Source: Burkholderia ubonensis (GTDB lineage Bacteria > Pseudomonadota > Gammaproteobacteria > Burkholderiales > Burkholderiaceae). From it: a stretch of DNA of 64,000 bases. The notes below the pieces were generated by a model, which did no database searches, was not told the origin of the DNA, and saw nothing but the letters and a program-made list of their open reading frames with translations. The stretch covers positions 376,503 through 440,502 of the forward strand of contig NZ_CADFEB010000009.1 in NCBI RefSeq assembly GCF_902833085.1, written 5' to 3'. Below are positions 16,641 to 25,104 of the stretch, piece after piece; position 1 is the first letter of the stretch, and the number at the start of each line of letters is the position of its first letter. Position numbers and translations under genes: made by a program.

Positions 16641-18038
16641 ATGGCGAACCAGAAGAAGATCCTCCTCAACGCGTTCAACATGAACTGCGTCGGGCACATC
16701 AACCACGGCTTGTGGACCCACCCGCGCGACCGCTCCGCGCACTACACCGATCTCGACTACTGGGCGGATCTCGCGAAGACGCTCGAGCGCGGCAAGTTCG
16801 ACGGCATCTTCCTCGCGGACATCGTCGGCGTGTACGACGTGTTCGGCGGCGGCCCGGACGCCGCGCTGCGCGAATCGGTGCAGGTGCCCGTCAACGATCC
16901 GCTGCTGATCGTGCCCGCGATGGCGCAGGTCACGCGGCATCTCGGCTTCGGCGTGACCGCGAACCTGACCTACGAGCCGCCGTACCTGTTCGCGCGGCGC
17001 ATGTCGACGCTCGATCACCTGACGAAGGGGCGCGTCGGCTGGAACATCGTCACCGGCTATCTCGACAGCGCCGCGCGCGGGATGGGCCTCGCGCAGCAGA
17101 TCGGCCACGACGACCGCTACGAGCGCGCGGACGACTATATGGAAGTCGTCTACAAGCTGTGGGAGCAGAGCTGGGACGACGACGCGGTGATCCGCGACGC
17201 GCACGCGCGCGTGTTCGCGCAGCCGGGCAAGGTGCGGCGCGTACGGCACGACGGGCCGTTCTATTCGATCGACGCGATCCATCTGTGCGAGCCGTCGCCG
17301 CAGCGCACGCCGGTGCTGTACCAGGCCGGCGCGTCGGCGCGCGGCGTCGAGTTCGCGGGCCGGCACGCGGAGTGCGTGTTCGTGAGCGGCCAGAGCAAGG
17401 CGGCCGCGCGCGCGGCGGTGCTCGACATCCGCGCGGCGGCGGCGCGGCAAGGGCGCGATCCGGCGTCGATCAAGATCTTTGCCGGTGTGACCGTCGTCAC
17501 CGCCGAGAACGAACGGCTCGCGCGCGAGAAGTTCGATGAATACCGGCGCTACGCGAGCCCCGAGGCCGGCCTCGCGCATTTCGCGAGCTCGACCGGCATC
17601 GACTTCGCGAAGTACGGGCTCGACGAGCCGATCTCGTACGTGAAGACCGATTCGATCCAGTCCGCGGTCGACGCGATCTCGAAGAAGAGCACGAGCGGCG
17701 CGTGGACCGTGCGGCGCATGCTCGACCAGATGTCGCTCGGCGGCCGCTATCACCCGATCGTCGGCTCGCCGTCGCAGGTCGCGGACGAGCTGCAGGCGTG
17801 GATCGACGAGACCGGCATCGACGGCTTCAACCTGACGCGCACGGTGATGCCCGAGTCGTTCGAGGATTTCGTCGACTGGGTCGTGCCGGAGCTGCAGAAC
17901 CGCGGCGTCTACAAGGAAGACTACGATCCCGCGCCGACGCTGCGCGAGAAGCTGTTCGGCGCCGGCGCGCGCCTGCCCGCGTGGCATGCGGGCGCGCGGC
18001 ACCGGCCGGCGGCCGCGCACGAGCCGGCGCATGCGTGA
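16641..18038 (+). CDS. NtaA/SnaA/DszA-type FMN-dependent monooxygenase
   Basis: A 465-residue bacterial-luciferase-like monooxygenase of the NtaA/SoxA (DszA) class: LNAFNMNCVGHINHGLW, YWADLAKTLERGKFDGIFLA, GRVGWNIVTGYLDSAARGMG and YEYR-type active-site region HDDRYERADDYMEV. Such enzymes use FMNH2 from a separate reductase to cleave C-S or C-N bonds in sulfones, sulfonates or chelators. GGAGG at 16631 supports ATG 16641. Its position just after the binding protein and before metN-like genes indicates a sulfur-scavenging role. Confidence 0.9.
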   Translation: MANQKKILLNAFNMNCVGHINHGLWTHPRDRSAHYTDLDYWADLAKTLERGKFDGIFLADIVGVYDVFGGGPDAALRESVQVPVNDPLLIVPAMAQVTRHLGFGVTANLTYEPPYLFARRMSTLDHLTKGRVGWNIVTGYLDSAARGMGLAQQIGHDDRYERADDYMEVVYKLWEQSWDDDAVIRDAHARVFAQPGKVRRVRHDGPFYSIDAIHLCEPSPQRTPVLYQAGASARGVEFAGRHAECVFVSGQSKAAARAAVLDIRAAAARQGRDPASIKIFAGVTVVTAENERLAREKFDEYRRYASPEAGLAHFASSTGIDFAKYGLDEPISYVKTDSIQSAVDAISKKSTSGAWTVRRMLDQMSLGGRYHPIVGSPSQVADELQAWIDETGIDGFNLTRTVMPESFEDFVDWVVPELQNRGVYKEDYDPAPTLREKLFGAGARLPAWHAGARHRPAAAHEPAHA

Positions 18039-18056
18039 GCACGACGGAGCAACGCG

Positions 18057-19223
18057 ATGACGCAATTTTTCGATACGCTGGGTTTCGTCGACACGTCGGC
18101 CGCGCGCGCCGGCCGTGATGCGCAAGCGCGCGCGGCCGATCGGGCCGGCGCCGCAGCCGCGGACGGCGTCGCCGTCGCGCTGGAGCAGGTCGGCAAGGTG
18201 TTCGCGTCGCCGCGCGGGCAGGCCGCCGCGTTGCGCGACGTGACGCTGGACGTGCGGCGCGGCGAGGTGTTCGGCATCATCGGCCGCAGCGGCGCGGGCA
18301 AGTCGACGCTGCTGCGGCTCGTCAACGGGCTCGAACGGCCGACGTCGGGCCGCGTGCGCGTGCAGGGCGTCGACGTGGGCGCGCTCGACGAGGACGGCCT
18401 CGTCGCGCTGCGCCGCCGCACCGGAATGGTGTTCCAGCATTTCAACCTGCTGTCCGCGAAGACGGTGGCCGAGAACGTCGCGCTGCCGCTGAAGATCGCC
18501 GGTGTGCCGAAGGCCGAGCGCGCGCGCAAGGTCGCGGCGCTGCTCGAACTGGTCGGGCTGACCGCGAAGCGCGACGCATACCCGGCGAGCCTGTCCGGCG
18601 GCCAGAAGCAGCGCGTCGGCATCGCGCGCGCGCTCGTGCACGATCCTGAAGTATTGCTGTGCGACGAGGCGACGTCGGCGCTCGACCCGGAGACGACGCA
18701 GTCGATCCTCGCGCTGCTCGCCGACATCAATCGCCGCCTCGGCCTGACGATCGTGCTGATCACGCACGAGATGGAAGTGATCCGCGCGGTGTGCGACACC
18801 GTCGCGGTGATCGAGCAGGGCGAGGTCGTCGAGACGGGCCCCGTGTGGCGCGTGTTCGGCGCGCCGCAGCACGGCGCGACGCGCGCGCTGCTCAGTACGC
18901 TGGTGCACGACCTGCCGGCCGAACTCGCGGCGCGCGTGCAGCCGCTGCCCGCGCACGCGGCACTGCCCGACGGCGCGCAGGTCGTGTTCGACCTGCGCTA
19001 TACGGGCGAGAGCGGCGGCGAGCCGGACGTCGGCGCGCTCGCGGCGGCGCTCGGCGGCTCGGTGCGGTTCCTGCACGGCGGCGTCGAGCGCATTCAGGGG
19101 CGCGCGCAGGGCCGCCTCGTGATCGCGTCGGCGGCCGACGCGTGCGCGCCCGGCGCGCTCGCCGCGCTGCTCGAACGCGTGCGCCGCCATGCGAACCACG
19201 CGGAGGTGCTCGGCTATGTTTGA
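18057..19223 (+). CDS. MetN-type ABC transporter ATPase
   Basis: A 388-residue ABC ATPase: Walker A GRSGAGKST (residues 76-84), Q-loop VFQHFN, signature LSGGQKQR, Walker B VLLCDEAT and switch His in LITHEME. A C-terminal regulatory NIL domain (from about 310, QVVFDLRYTGESGGEPDVGA) is typical of MetN. The N terminus is some 40 residues longer than usual MetN and Ala-rich. The gene overlaps the permease gene by 8 bases. Confidence 0.9.
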   Translation: MTQFFDTLGFVDTSAARAGRDAQARAADRAGAAAADGVAVALEQVGKVFASPRGQAAALRDVTLDVRRGEVFGIIGRSGAGKSTLLRLVNGLERPTSGRVRVQGVDVGALDEDGLVALRRRTGMVFQHFNLLSAKTVAENVALPLKIAGVPKAERARKVAALLELVGLTAKRDAYPASLSGGQKQRVGIARALVHDPEVLLCDEATSALDPETTQSILALLADINRRLGLTIVLITHEMEVIRAVCDTVAVIEQGEVVETGPVWRVFGAPQHGATRALLSTLVHDLPAELAARVQPLPAHAALPDGAQVVFDLRYTGESGGEPDVGALAAALGGSVRFLHGGVERIQGRAQGRLVIASAADACAPGALAALLERVRRHANHAEVLGYV

Positions 19224-19872
19224 GCTCTGGTGGCCCGAACTGCTCGACGCGATGCGCGACACGCTGTCGATGGTCGCGGCGTCGGCGGCGATCGCGGCGC
19301 TCGTCGGCACGCCGCTCGCGGTGATCCTCGTGACGACCGCGCCGGGCGGCATATACGCGCGGCGCGGCCTGAACGCGGCGCTCGGCGCGATCGTCAACGT
19401 GTTCCGCTCGACGCCGTTCATCATCCTGCTCGTCGCGCTGCTGCCGTTCACGCGCGTGCTGATCGGCACGACGATCGGCGTGTGGGCGGCCGTCGTGCCG
19501 CTGTCGATCGCCGCGATTCCATTTTTCGCGCGCGTGGCCGAGGTGAGCCTGCGCGAAGTGGATCGCGGGCTGATCGAGGCCGCGCTCGCGATGGGCGCGA
19601 AGCGCCGCCACATCGTGTGGCACGTGCTGCTGCCGGAGGCGCTGCCCGGCATGCTCGGCGGCTTCACGATCACCGTGGTCGCGCTGATCGGCTCGACCGC
19701 GATGGCGGGCGCGGTCGGCGCGGGCGGGCTCGGCGATCTCGCGATCCGCTACGGATACCAGCGTTTCGACACCACCGTCATGGCGACCGTGATCGTGATC
19801 CTGATCGCGCTCGTCTCGGCCGTGCAAGTCACGGGCGACCGCCTGGCCCGAAGACTGGCCAGGCGTACCTGA
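19216..19872 (+). CDS. MetI-type ABC transporter permease
   Basis: A 218-residue inner-membrane permease with five hydrophobic segments. The EAA loop is EAALAMGAKRRHIVWHVLLP, followed by ALPGMLGGFTITVVALIG and a C-terminal GAVGAGGLGDLAIRYGYQR, both characteristic of MetI. The ATG lies inside the end of the ATPase gene, with CGGAGGTG just upstream. It completes the MetNIQ-type importer. Confidence 0.9.
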   Translation: MFELWWPELLDAMRDTLSMVAASAAIAALVGTPLAVILVTTAPGGIYARRGLNAALGAIVNVFRSTPFIILLVALLPFTRVLIGTTIGVWAAVVPLSIAAIPFFARVAEVSLREVDRGLIEAALAMGAKRRHIVWHVLLPEALPGMLGGFTITVVALIGSTAMAGAVGAGGLGDLAIRYGYQRFDTTVMATVIVILIALVSAVQVTGDRLARRLARRT

Positions 19873-19928
19873 GCAGGCGCCACAAGCGCCTGCTCTTCCA
19901 ATCAACGATCCTGAGAGACCGAATCATC

Positions 19929-20774
19929 ATGACCTTGCCCATCGGCGCGCCGCGCGAGTGGAACGCCCAGTTCGAGGAAGCCCTGTTCCTGGACGTGGCG
20001 CGCCGCCATCGTCCCGATTTTCCGGCCAAGCTCGCCGCGCCGCCGCGCGAGCCGCGTAACGCGGACGAGCTGGCTACCGTTGCGGACTACTACACGAAGA
20101 TGGCGTCGCACGACCTGTTCATCGTACAGGTCGTCGCGAAGGCGATCGACACGCTGTTCCGCGACGATCCGCATTTCCAGCTGATCCTGTCGCGCCAGCT
20201 CGGCGACGACGGCGCGCATGCTGTGATCGGCCGCGAGCGCGTGCTGGAGCTGACCGGGCGCGATCCGCTGCCGGAGATCGACGCGCTCGTCGCCGCGCAC
20301 TGGGCGCGGCTGGGGGACCTGCCGGTGCGCGACCTGGCGGGCTTTCTCGCATTCGAATGGCATTACGAGCTGCACATCCTCGCGAAGCTGTGGATTCAGC
20401 GCAAGACCGGCGGCATCGCCGACGGCGCGATGCGCGAGCACGGCGAGAACCGCATCCGTCCCGACGAGGAATGGCATCGCGTGCAGATTGTGGAATGGTG
20501 GTTCGAGAAACTGGCCGCGTTGCCGGCGGCCGAGCGCGACGCGCTGATCGAGCGCGTGATCGACGCCGACGAGGAAACGCAGCGGCGGCTCGACGGCTAT
20601 CTGCACGACGAATACGCGCATACCGCCGAGGTGTTCGGCGCGGACATCGCCGACTATCGCGCGATCTACGACGACTGGCGCCGCGAGATTCTCGCGCGGC
20701 TGACCGGGCGGCCCGCGCTCGGATCGCTGGTGCCGCTGTCGGGCGAGCCGGTCGCGCAGGAAGCGCTCGCATGA
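19929..20774 (+). CDS. Unrecognised helical protein of the sulfur operon with ferritin-like metal-ligand spacing
   Basis: A 281-residue, mostly helical protein without signal or membrane segments. I do not recognise its family by name. Possible carboxylate/His ligands fall on successive helices: Asp62, Asp94-x-x-His97 (RQLGDDGAHA), Glu143 or Glu147 (FEWHYELH) and Glu228-x-x-His231 (DEYAHTAEVFG). That is the E, E/DxxH, E, ExxH order of ferritin-like di-iron proteins. It sits between the permease and the SfnB/DszC-like gene, whose ATG overlaps its stop (ATGA). An oxygenase or metal-dependent accessory role in organosulfur breakdown is inference. Confidence 0.75.
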   Translation: MTLPIGAPREWNAQFEEALFLDVARRHRPDFPAKLAAPPREPRNADELATVADYYTKMASHDLFIVQVVAKAIDTLFRDDPHFQLILSRQLGDDGAHAVIGRERVLELTGRDPLPEIDALVAAHWARLGDLPVRDLAGFLAFEWHYELHILAKLWIQRKTGGIADGAMREHGENRIRPDEEWHRVQIVEWWFEKLAALPAAERDALIERVIDADEETQRRLDGYLHDEYAHTAEVFGADIADYRAIYDDWRREILARLTGRPALGSLVPLSGEPVAQEALA

Positions 20775-21982
20775 ACGATCCGCGCGGCCCGGCGACGCTT
20801 GCCCTCGAAACGGATGCGCCCGTGCTGAATCCGGACGCGCTTGCGCGCGTGATCGACGCGCTGCGCGGCAGTGCCGCCGCGCGCGATCGCGCGGGCGGCC
20901 ACGCCGCGCAGGAGAAGCAATGGCTCGCCGATGCGGGCCTGCTGACGCTGGCGGTGCCGCACGCGTTCGGCGGGCAGGAAGCCGCGTGGCCCGCGATCTA
21001 CGACGCGATCCGGCAGATCGCGCGCGTCGACAGCGCGCTCGCGCATCTGGTCGGCTTCCAGTGCCTGCAGGTCGTGAGCGTCGACGTGTGGGGCAGCCCC
21101 GCGCAGCGCGAGCGCTATCTGCGCGGGACCGTCGCGCATCGCTGGTGGTGGGGCAATGCGGTCAATCCGCTCGACACGCGGCTCGTCGCGACCGCGACGC
21201 CCGACGGCGGCTACCGGCTCGACGGCGTGAAAGGCTTCTGCTCGGGCACGCGCGGCTCGCAGCGGATGACCGTGTCCGCGCACGATCCGGCGCTCGGCCG
21301 GACCGTGTTCGGCGTGGTGCCGACCGCGCGCGCGGGCATCACCGTGAACGACGACTGGGACCCGATCGGCCAGCGCCAGACCGACAGCGGCAGCGTGACG
21401 TTCGACGGCGTGACGCTCGCGCCCGATGAAGTGCTGCATCGCTCGGAAGCGCCGCCGACGCCGCGCGCGACGCTGCGCACGCTGGTGTCGCAACTGGTGC
21501 TGACGAACCTGTTCGTCGGGCTCGCCGAAGGCGCGCTGGCCGACGCGCGCGAATACGTGTTGCGGCAAGGGCGGCCGTGGATTCATGCGGGCGTCGAGCG
21601 CGCGACCGACGATCCGTACACGCTGCAGCGCTTCGGCGACATGCACGTGCAGGCGGTGGCCGCCGCGGCGCTCGCCGATCGCGCGGCCGATGCGTTGCAG
21701 CGCGCATGGACGCTGCGCGATGCGCTGACGGCCGACGGGCGGGCCGAGGTGGCGCTGGCGGTATCCGAAGCGAAGATCGTCGCGCAGCGCGCGGCGCTCG
21801 AGAACGGCGAAGCGCTGTTCGATGCGTGCGGCGCGCGGGCGACGGCCGCGTCGCTCGGGCTCGACCGGTTCTGGCGCAACGCGCGCACGCATACGCTGCA
21901 CGATCCGCTCGACTACCGGCTGCGGGATGTCGGGCGGTTTGCGTTGACGGGGGCGCTGCCCGAGGCGTCGCTGTATACGTGA
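20771..21982 (+). CDS. SfnB/DszC-like acyl-CoA-dehydrogenase-fold flavin monooxygenase
   Basis: A 403-residue protein with the acyl-CoA dehydrogenase fold: N-terminal helices (WLADAGLLTLAVPHAFGG), middle beta domain (GGYRLDGVKGFCSGTRGSQR, NDDWDPIGQRQTDSGSVTFD) and C-terminal helical bundle. The form matches the SfnB/DszC/TdsC group, which uses reduced FMN to oxidise organosulfur or sulfone compounds rather than dehydrogenate CoA esters. It lacks the usual catalytic Glu context of true dehydrogenases. It is last in the sulfur operon and translationally coupled to the preceding gene. Confidence 0.87.
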   Translation: MNDPRGPATLALETDAPVLNPDALARVIDALRGSAAARDRAGGHAAQEKQWLADAGLLTLAVPHAFGGQEAAWPAIYDAIRQIARVDSALAHLVGFQCLQVVSVDVWGSPAQRERYLRGTVAHRWWWGNAVNPLDTRLVATATPDGGYRLDGVKGFCSGTRGSQRMTVSAHDPALGRTVFGVVPTARAGITVNDDWDPIGQRQTDSGSVTFDGVTLAPDEVLHRSEAPPTPRATLRTLVSQLVLTNLFVGLAEGALADAREYVLRQGRPWIHAGVERATDDPYTLQRFGDMHVQAVAAAALADRAADALQRAWTLRDALTADGRAEVALAVSEAKIVAQRAALENGEALFDACGARATAASLGLDRFWRNARTHTLHDPLDYRLRDVGRFALTGALPEASLYT

Positions 21983-22033
21983 CCGTGACGAACGCGTGTG
22001 GCGTTCGACGCGGCTGCGCCCACGTATTCGTTT

Positions 22034-22498
22034 CTAGATCGGGAGCCGGGTCGTCTGCTTGATCCGCTTCAGCGGGATCTCGGTCTGGATGTTGCGTACC
22101 CCGGCGATCCGCGTGAGCGTCTCCATCTGAAAGCGCTGGAAGTCGTCCAGATCCTTGGCGATGACGCGCAGCAGGTAGTCGTAGCTGCCGGCCATCAGAT
22201 GGCATTCGAGCACTTCCGGCGCATTTTCGATTTCCCGCGCGAAGTGTTCCACCGTCGCTTTGTCCTGGCGTTCCAGCGTGACGCGCACAAAAGCCGTAAA
22301 CCTCAACTCGACGGCCGCGGGATTCAGCAGCGCAACGTACGCGTCGATCACGCCTTGCTCTTCCAACTGGTGAACGCGGCGCAGGCAGGGGGTAGCCGAG
22401 AGCCCGGCATGCTGCGCCAGCTCGGCGTTCGTCCGGTTCGAGTTCTGTTGCAGCGCACGCAGAATGCGCTTGTCGATCGCATCGAGCTTGATTGGCAT
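22034..22498 (-). CDS. Lrp/AsnC-family transcriptional regulator
   Basis: A 154-residue regulator: N-terminal helix-turn-helix (LDAIDKRILRALQQNSNRTN, AELAQHAGLSATPCLRRVHQ) and a C-terminal RAM ligand-binding domain (VLECHLMAGSYDYLLRVIAK). It is divergent from a LysE exporter, the classic pairing in which amino acids relieve or trigger export. Inverted ATTCAC/GTGAAT half-sites lie in the gap. Confidence 0.93.
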   Translation of the reverse strand: MPIKLDAIDKRILRALQQNSNRTNAELAQHAGLSATPCLRRVHQLEEQGVIDAYVALLNPAAVELRFTAFVRVTLERQDKATVEHFAREIENAPEVLECHLMAGSYDYLLRVIAKDLDDFQRFQMETLTRIAGVRNIQTEIPLKRIKQTTRLPI

Positions 22499-22499
22499 G

Positions 22500-22545
22500 A
22501 TTCACTACCACGATTGTGAATATTGGAGAATAGCGCCAAATTCAC
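22500..22545. promoter_or_regulatory. Candidate Lrp-family operator array
   Basis: ATTCAC (22500-22505) and GTGAAT (22516-22521) form an inverted repeat with 10-base spacing. A second arm, CCAAATTCAC (22536-22545), pairs with GTGAATATTGG (22516-22526) with one extra base. Three evenly placed half-sites next to the lrp-type start suit oligomeric Lrp binding. Confidence 0.55.
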
Positions 22546-22630
22546 AGCCGATCATGGCCAAGATTGCATCCAATCGCTACGAGAGGATGGCCATAATCTG
22601 ACGACCACCCACCCTTTCAGGAGTCGTCCG

Positions 22631-23257
22631 ATGCTGCACGTCTCATGGTTGCCGTTCCTGGCCACCTCCCTTTTGATCATCCTTACCCCGGGCCAGGACA
22701 TGGTCCTCGTGATGTCGCGCACGCTCTCCGGCGGCACCCGCACGGGCGTCGTCACCGCGGCGGGCGTCAGCGTCGGGCTCATCGTGCACACGATGCTCGC
22801 GACGCTGGGCCTGGGGGCGCTTCTTCAGGCATCCGAATGGCTGTTCACGGTGCTGAAGCTGGCCGGCGCGCTGTACCTGCTGTACCTCGGCGTCACGCTG
22901 CTTCGCTCGTCGGGAGAACTGACGCTGTCGAGCGGCGGCCGCGCGCCGGAATCGGCGCTGCGCACGTTCGCACAGGGTGCGCTGTCGAATGTGTCGAATC
23001 CGAAGATCGCGCTGTTCTACCTGGCCTTTCTGCCGCAGTTCGTGCAGGCGGATGCGGCACGTCCGCTGCTGTCGGTATTCGTGCTGGGTGCGACGTTTGC
23101 CGGCCTGACGTTTCTCGTCAAAGGCCCGGTCGCGCTGTTCGCCGGCCTGCTGTCGACATCGATTCGCCGCAACCCGCGCATCCTGACCCGCATGCATCGC
23201 GTCAGCGGGGTCGTGTTGCTGGGGCTCGGCGTGAAGCTGGCGCTGGAGCGGCGGTGA
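22631..23257 (+). CDS. LysE/RhtB-family amino-acid exporter
   Basis: A 208-residue inner-membrane protein with about six hydrophobic helices and the family signature near the N terminus: FLATSLLIILTPGQDMVLVMSR, then SGGTRTGVVTAAGVSVGLIVH. The central QGALSNVSNPKIALFYLAFLPQF is also diagnostic. It exports amino acids or related metabolites. Divergence from the Lrp gene suggests amino-acid-responsive control. Confidence 0.92.
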   Translation: MLHVSWLPFLATSLLIILTPGQDMVLVMSRTLSGGTRTGVVTAAGVSVGLIVHTMLATLGLGALLQASEWLFTVLKLAGALYLLYLGVTLLRSSGELTLSSGGRAPESALRTFAQGALSNVSNPKIALFYLAFLPQFVQADAARPLLSVFVLGATFAGLTFLVKGPVALFAGLLSTSIRRNPRILTRMHRVSGVVLLGLGVKLALERR

Positions 23258-23388
23258 CGCGTACTCCGGGGGCAAGCGTCGTGCCGCGGCCGGGCGCTGC
23301 GTTACCATTGCGCCGTGCAACCTGAGAGGCGGCGCCGCACCGGCAGCCGCGCACATCGACAACAAGCCATTCCCGGGGGAATCGAAGA

Positions 23389-24336
23389 ATGAAAAAGACA
23401 GTCGCACTGATCGCCTGCACGGCGTTCCTCGCGCTCGCCGCCACGACCGGCCGTGCCCAGACCGAATCCGCGCAAGCGGAAATGAATGCCGCGTCGGCGG
23501 CCTTGAACAAAGCCGTCGTGAAGGGGCCGGCCGATATCGACCTGAAGCACCAGGCGGTGCTGAAGCTGACGCAGGGCGAGGGATTCGTGCCGGCGGTCGA
23601 GGCGGGCCGCTACCTGCGCGCGATGGGCAACACCGTCGACGAGTCGAAGCTGGTCGGCATGGTGCTCCCCGCCGATCCGGACGCCGACTGGATGTCGGTC
23701 GTGTCGTTCGAGCCGAGCGGCTACATCCGCGACGACGACGCGAAGGACTGGAAGCCGGACGAGCTGCTCGCGAGCCTGAAGGAGGGCACCGAGGAGGGCA
23801 ACGCGTCGCGCAAGGAGCGCGGCCTGCCCGAGTTCGAGGTGGTCGGCTGGGCGCAGCCTCCGGCGTACGACGCCAACAAGCACCGGCTCGTCTGGTCGTC
23901 GATCATGCGCGACAAGGGCGCGCTCCCGAACCCGGTGACCGACGGCGCGAACTACCGGACGCTCGCGCTCGGCCGCGACGGCTACCTGTCGCTGACGTTG
24001 GTGTCGAGCCTCGACGACCTGCCGAAATACAAGCCGTCGGCCGACGATCTGCTCGCGCACATCGATTTCAAGGACGGCAAGCGCTATGCCGATTTCAACA
24101 AGTCGACCGACCACGTCGCCGAATACGGCCTCGCGGCGCTGATCGTCGGCGTCGGCGCGAAGAAGCTCGGCCTCCTCGCGGTGATCGGCGCGTTCGTGGC
24201 GAAGTTCTTCAAGGTCGGCCTCGTCGCGCTGCTGGGCGGCGGCGTGGCGCTGAAGCGCTTCTTCGGCCGCAAGCCGAAGGCCGCCGCTCCCGCCCCCGCG
24301 ATCGCCGACGCGGCCGACACGGAGCGCAAGGAATGA
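23389..24336 (+). CDS. DUF2167 family membrane-anchored protein
   Basis: A 315-residue protein with a signal peptide (MKKTVALIACTAFLALAATTGRAQ) and a large extracytoplasmic region matching DUF2167: RYLRAMGNTVDE, GMVLP, DWMSVVSFEPSGYIRDDDAKDW. A hydrophobic C-terminal helix pair follows (GLLAVIGAFVAKFFKVGLVALLGGG), then a basic, Ala-rich cytoplasmic tail. Its stop overlaps the ATG of the M50 peptidase gene, implying functional pairing. DUF2167 has no established biochemistry. Confidence 0.82.
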   Translation: MKKTVALIACTAFLALAATTGRAQTESAQAEMNAASAALNKAVVKGPADIDLKHQAVLKLTQGEGFVPAVEAGRYLRAMGNTVDESKLVGMVLPADPDADWMSVVSFEPSGYIRDDDAKDWKPDELLASLKEGTEEGNASRKERGLPEFEVVGWAQPPAYDANKHRLVWSSIMRDKGALPNPVTDGANYRTLALGRDGYLSLTLVSSLDDLPKYKPSADDLLAHIDFKDGKRYADFNKSTDHVAEYGLAALIVGVGAKKLGLLAVIGAFVAKFFKVGLVALLGGGVALKRFFGRKPKAAAPAPAIADAADTERKE

Positions 24337-25058
24337 CCAAGCTGCTGCTGCTGATCTTCGGCGGCCTGAAGCTCGGCAAGGTGCTCGTTTCGGCGGGCAC
24401 GATGCTGGCTTCGATCGCGGTCTATGCGCTGTTCTACGGCTGGCGGTTCGCGGCCGGCTTCGTCGCGCTGCTGCTCGTGCACGAAGGCGGCCACTACCTG
24501 GCCGCGCAGCGGCGCGGGCTGGCCGTCGGGCTGCCGACCTTCATCCCGTTCGTCGGCGCGTGGATCCAGTTGAAGGACATGCCGCACGACGCGGAAACCG
24601 AGGCCTACGTCGGGCTGGCCGGACCGTTCGTCGGCACGCTCGGCGCGCTCGCCTGCTACGCGGCGGCGCGCCAGTACGACAGCAACCTGCTGCTCGCGCT
24701 CGCCTATACGGGCTTCTTCCTGAACCTGTTCAACATGATTCCGCTGTCGCCGTTCGACGGCGGGCGGATCACCGCGGTGCTGTCGCCGCGGATCTGGTTC
24801 GCGGGTGTGCCGGTGCTGGTCGCGCTGTTCGTGTACCGGCCGAGCCCGCTGCTGATCGTGATGGCGATCCTCGCGCTGCCGCAACTGAAGCGCGCGTGGC
24901 GCTACGATCCCGACGCGCCGGAGAACCGCGTCTATTACGCGACGTCGATCGAGACCAAGGCGACCTATGCGCTTTGCTACGTCGGCCTGGTGGCGTTTCT
25001 TGCGCTGATGACGTCCGGCGTGCACGACATGCTGGGCGCCGTGCGTTCCGCGAGCTGA
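24333..25058 (+). CDS. M50-type site-2 protease-like membrane metallopeptidase
   Basis: A 241-residue polytopic protein with the zinc motif HEGGH (His50, Glu51, His54) inside a hydrophobic segment. The second M50 motif is NMIPLSPFDGGR, supplying the third ligand Asp. No PDZ or CBS domain is present, so it is a minimal member. Overlap with the DUF2167 gene (ATGA) suggests that protein is its partner or substrate. The proteolytic role is inferred from the intact motifs. Confidence 0.85.
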   Translation: MTKLLLLIFGGLKLGKVLVSAGTMLASIAVYALFYGWRFAAGFVALLLVHEGGHYLAAQRRGLAVGLPTFIPFVGAWIQLKDMPHDAETEAYVGLAGPFVGTLGALACYAAARQYDSNLLLALAYTGFFLNLFNMIPLSPFDGGRITAVLSPRIWFAGVPVLVALFVYRPSPLLIVMAILALPQLKRAWRYDPDAPENRVYYATSIETKATYALCYVGLVAFLALMTSGVHDMLGAVRSAS

Positions 25059-25104
25059 TGCGGACGGCGGCCGCGCGCAGCGGCCGTCGAACCCTTCCGA
25101 TCGT

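Noticed and set aside
16560..19673. A 1037-codon open frame on the minus strand
   Set aside because: It lies opposite well-supported plus-strand genes (binding protein, monooxygenase, metN- and metI-type). Its translation is low-complexity Arg/Ala/His, typical of antisense frames in high-GC DNA.
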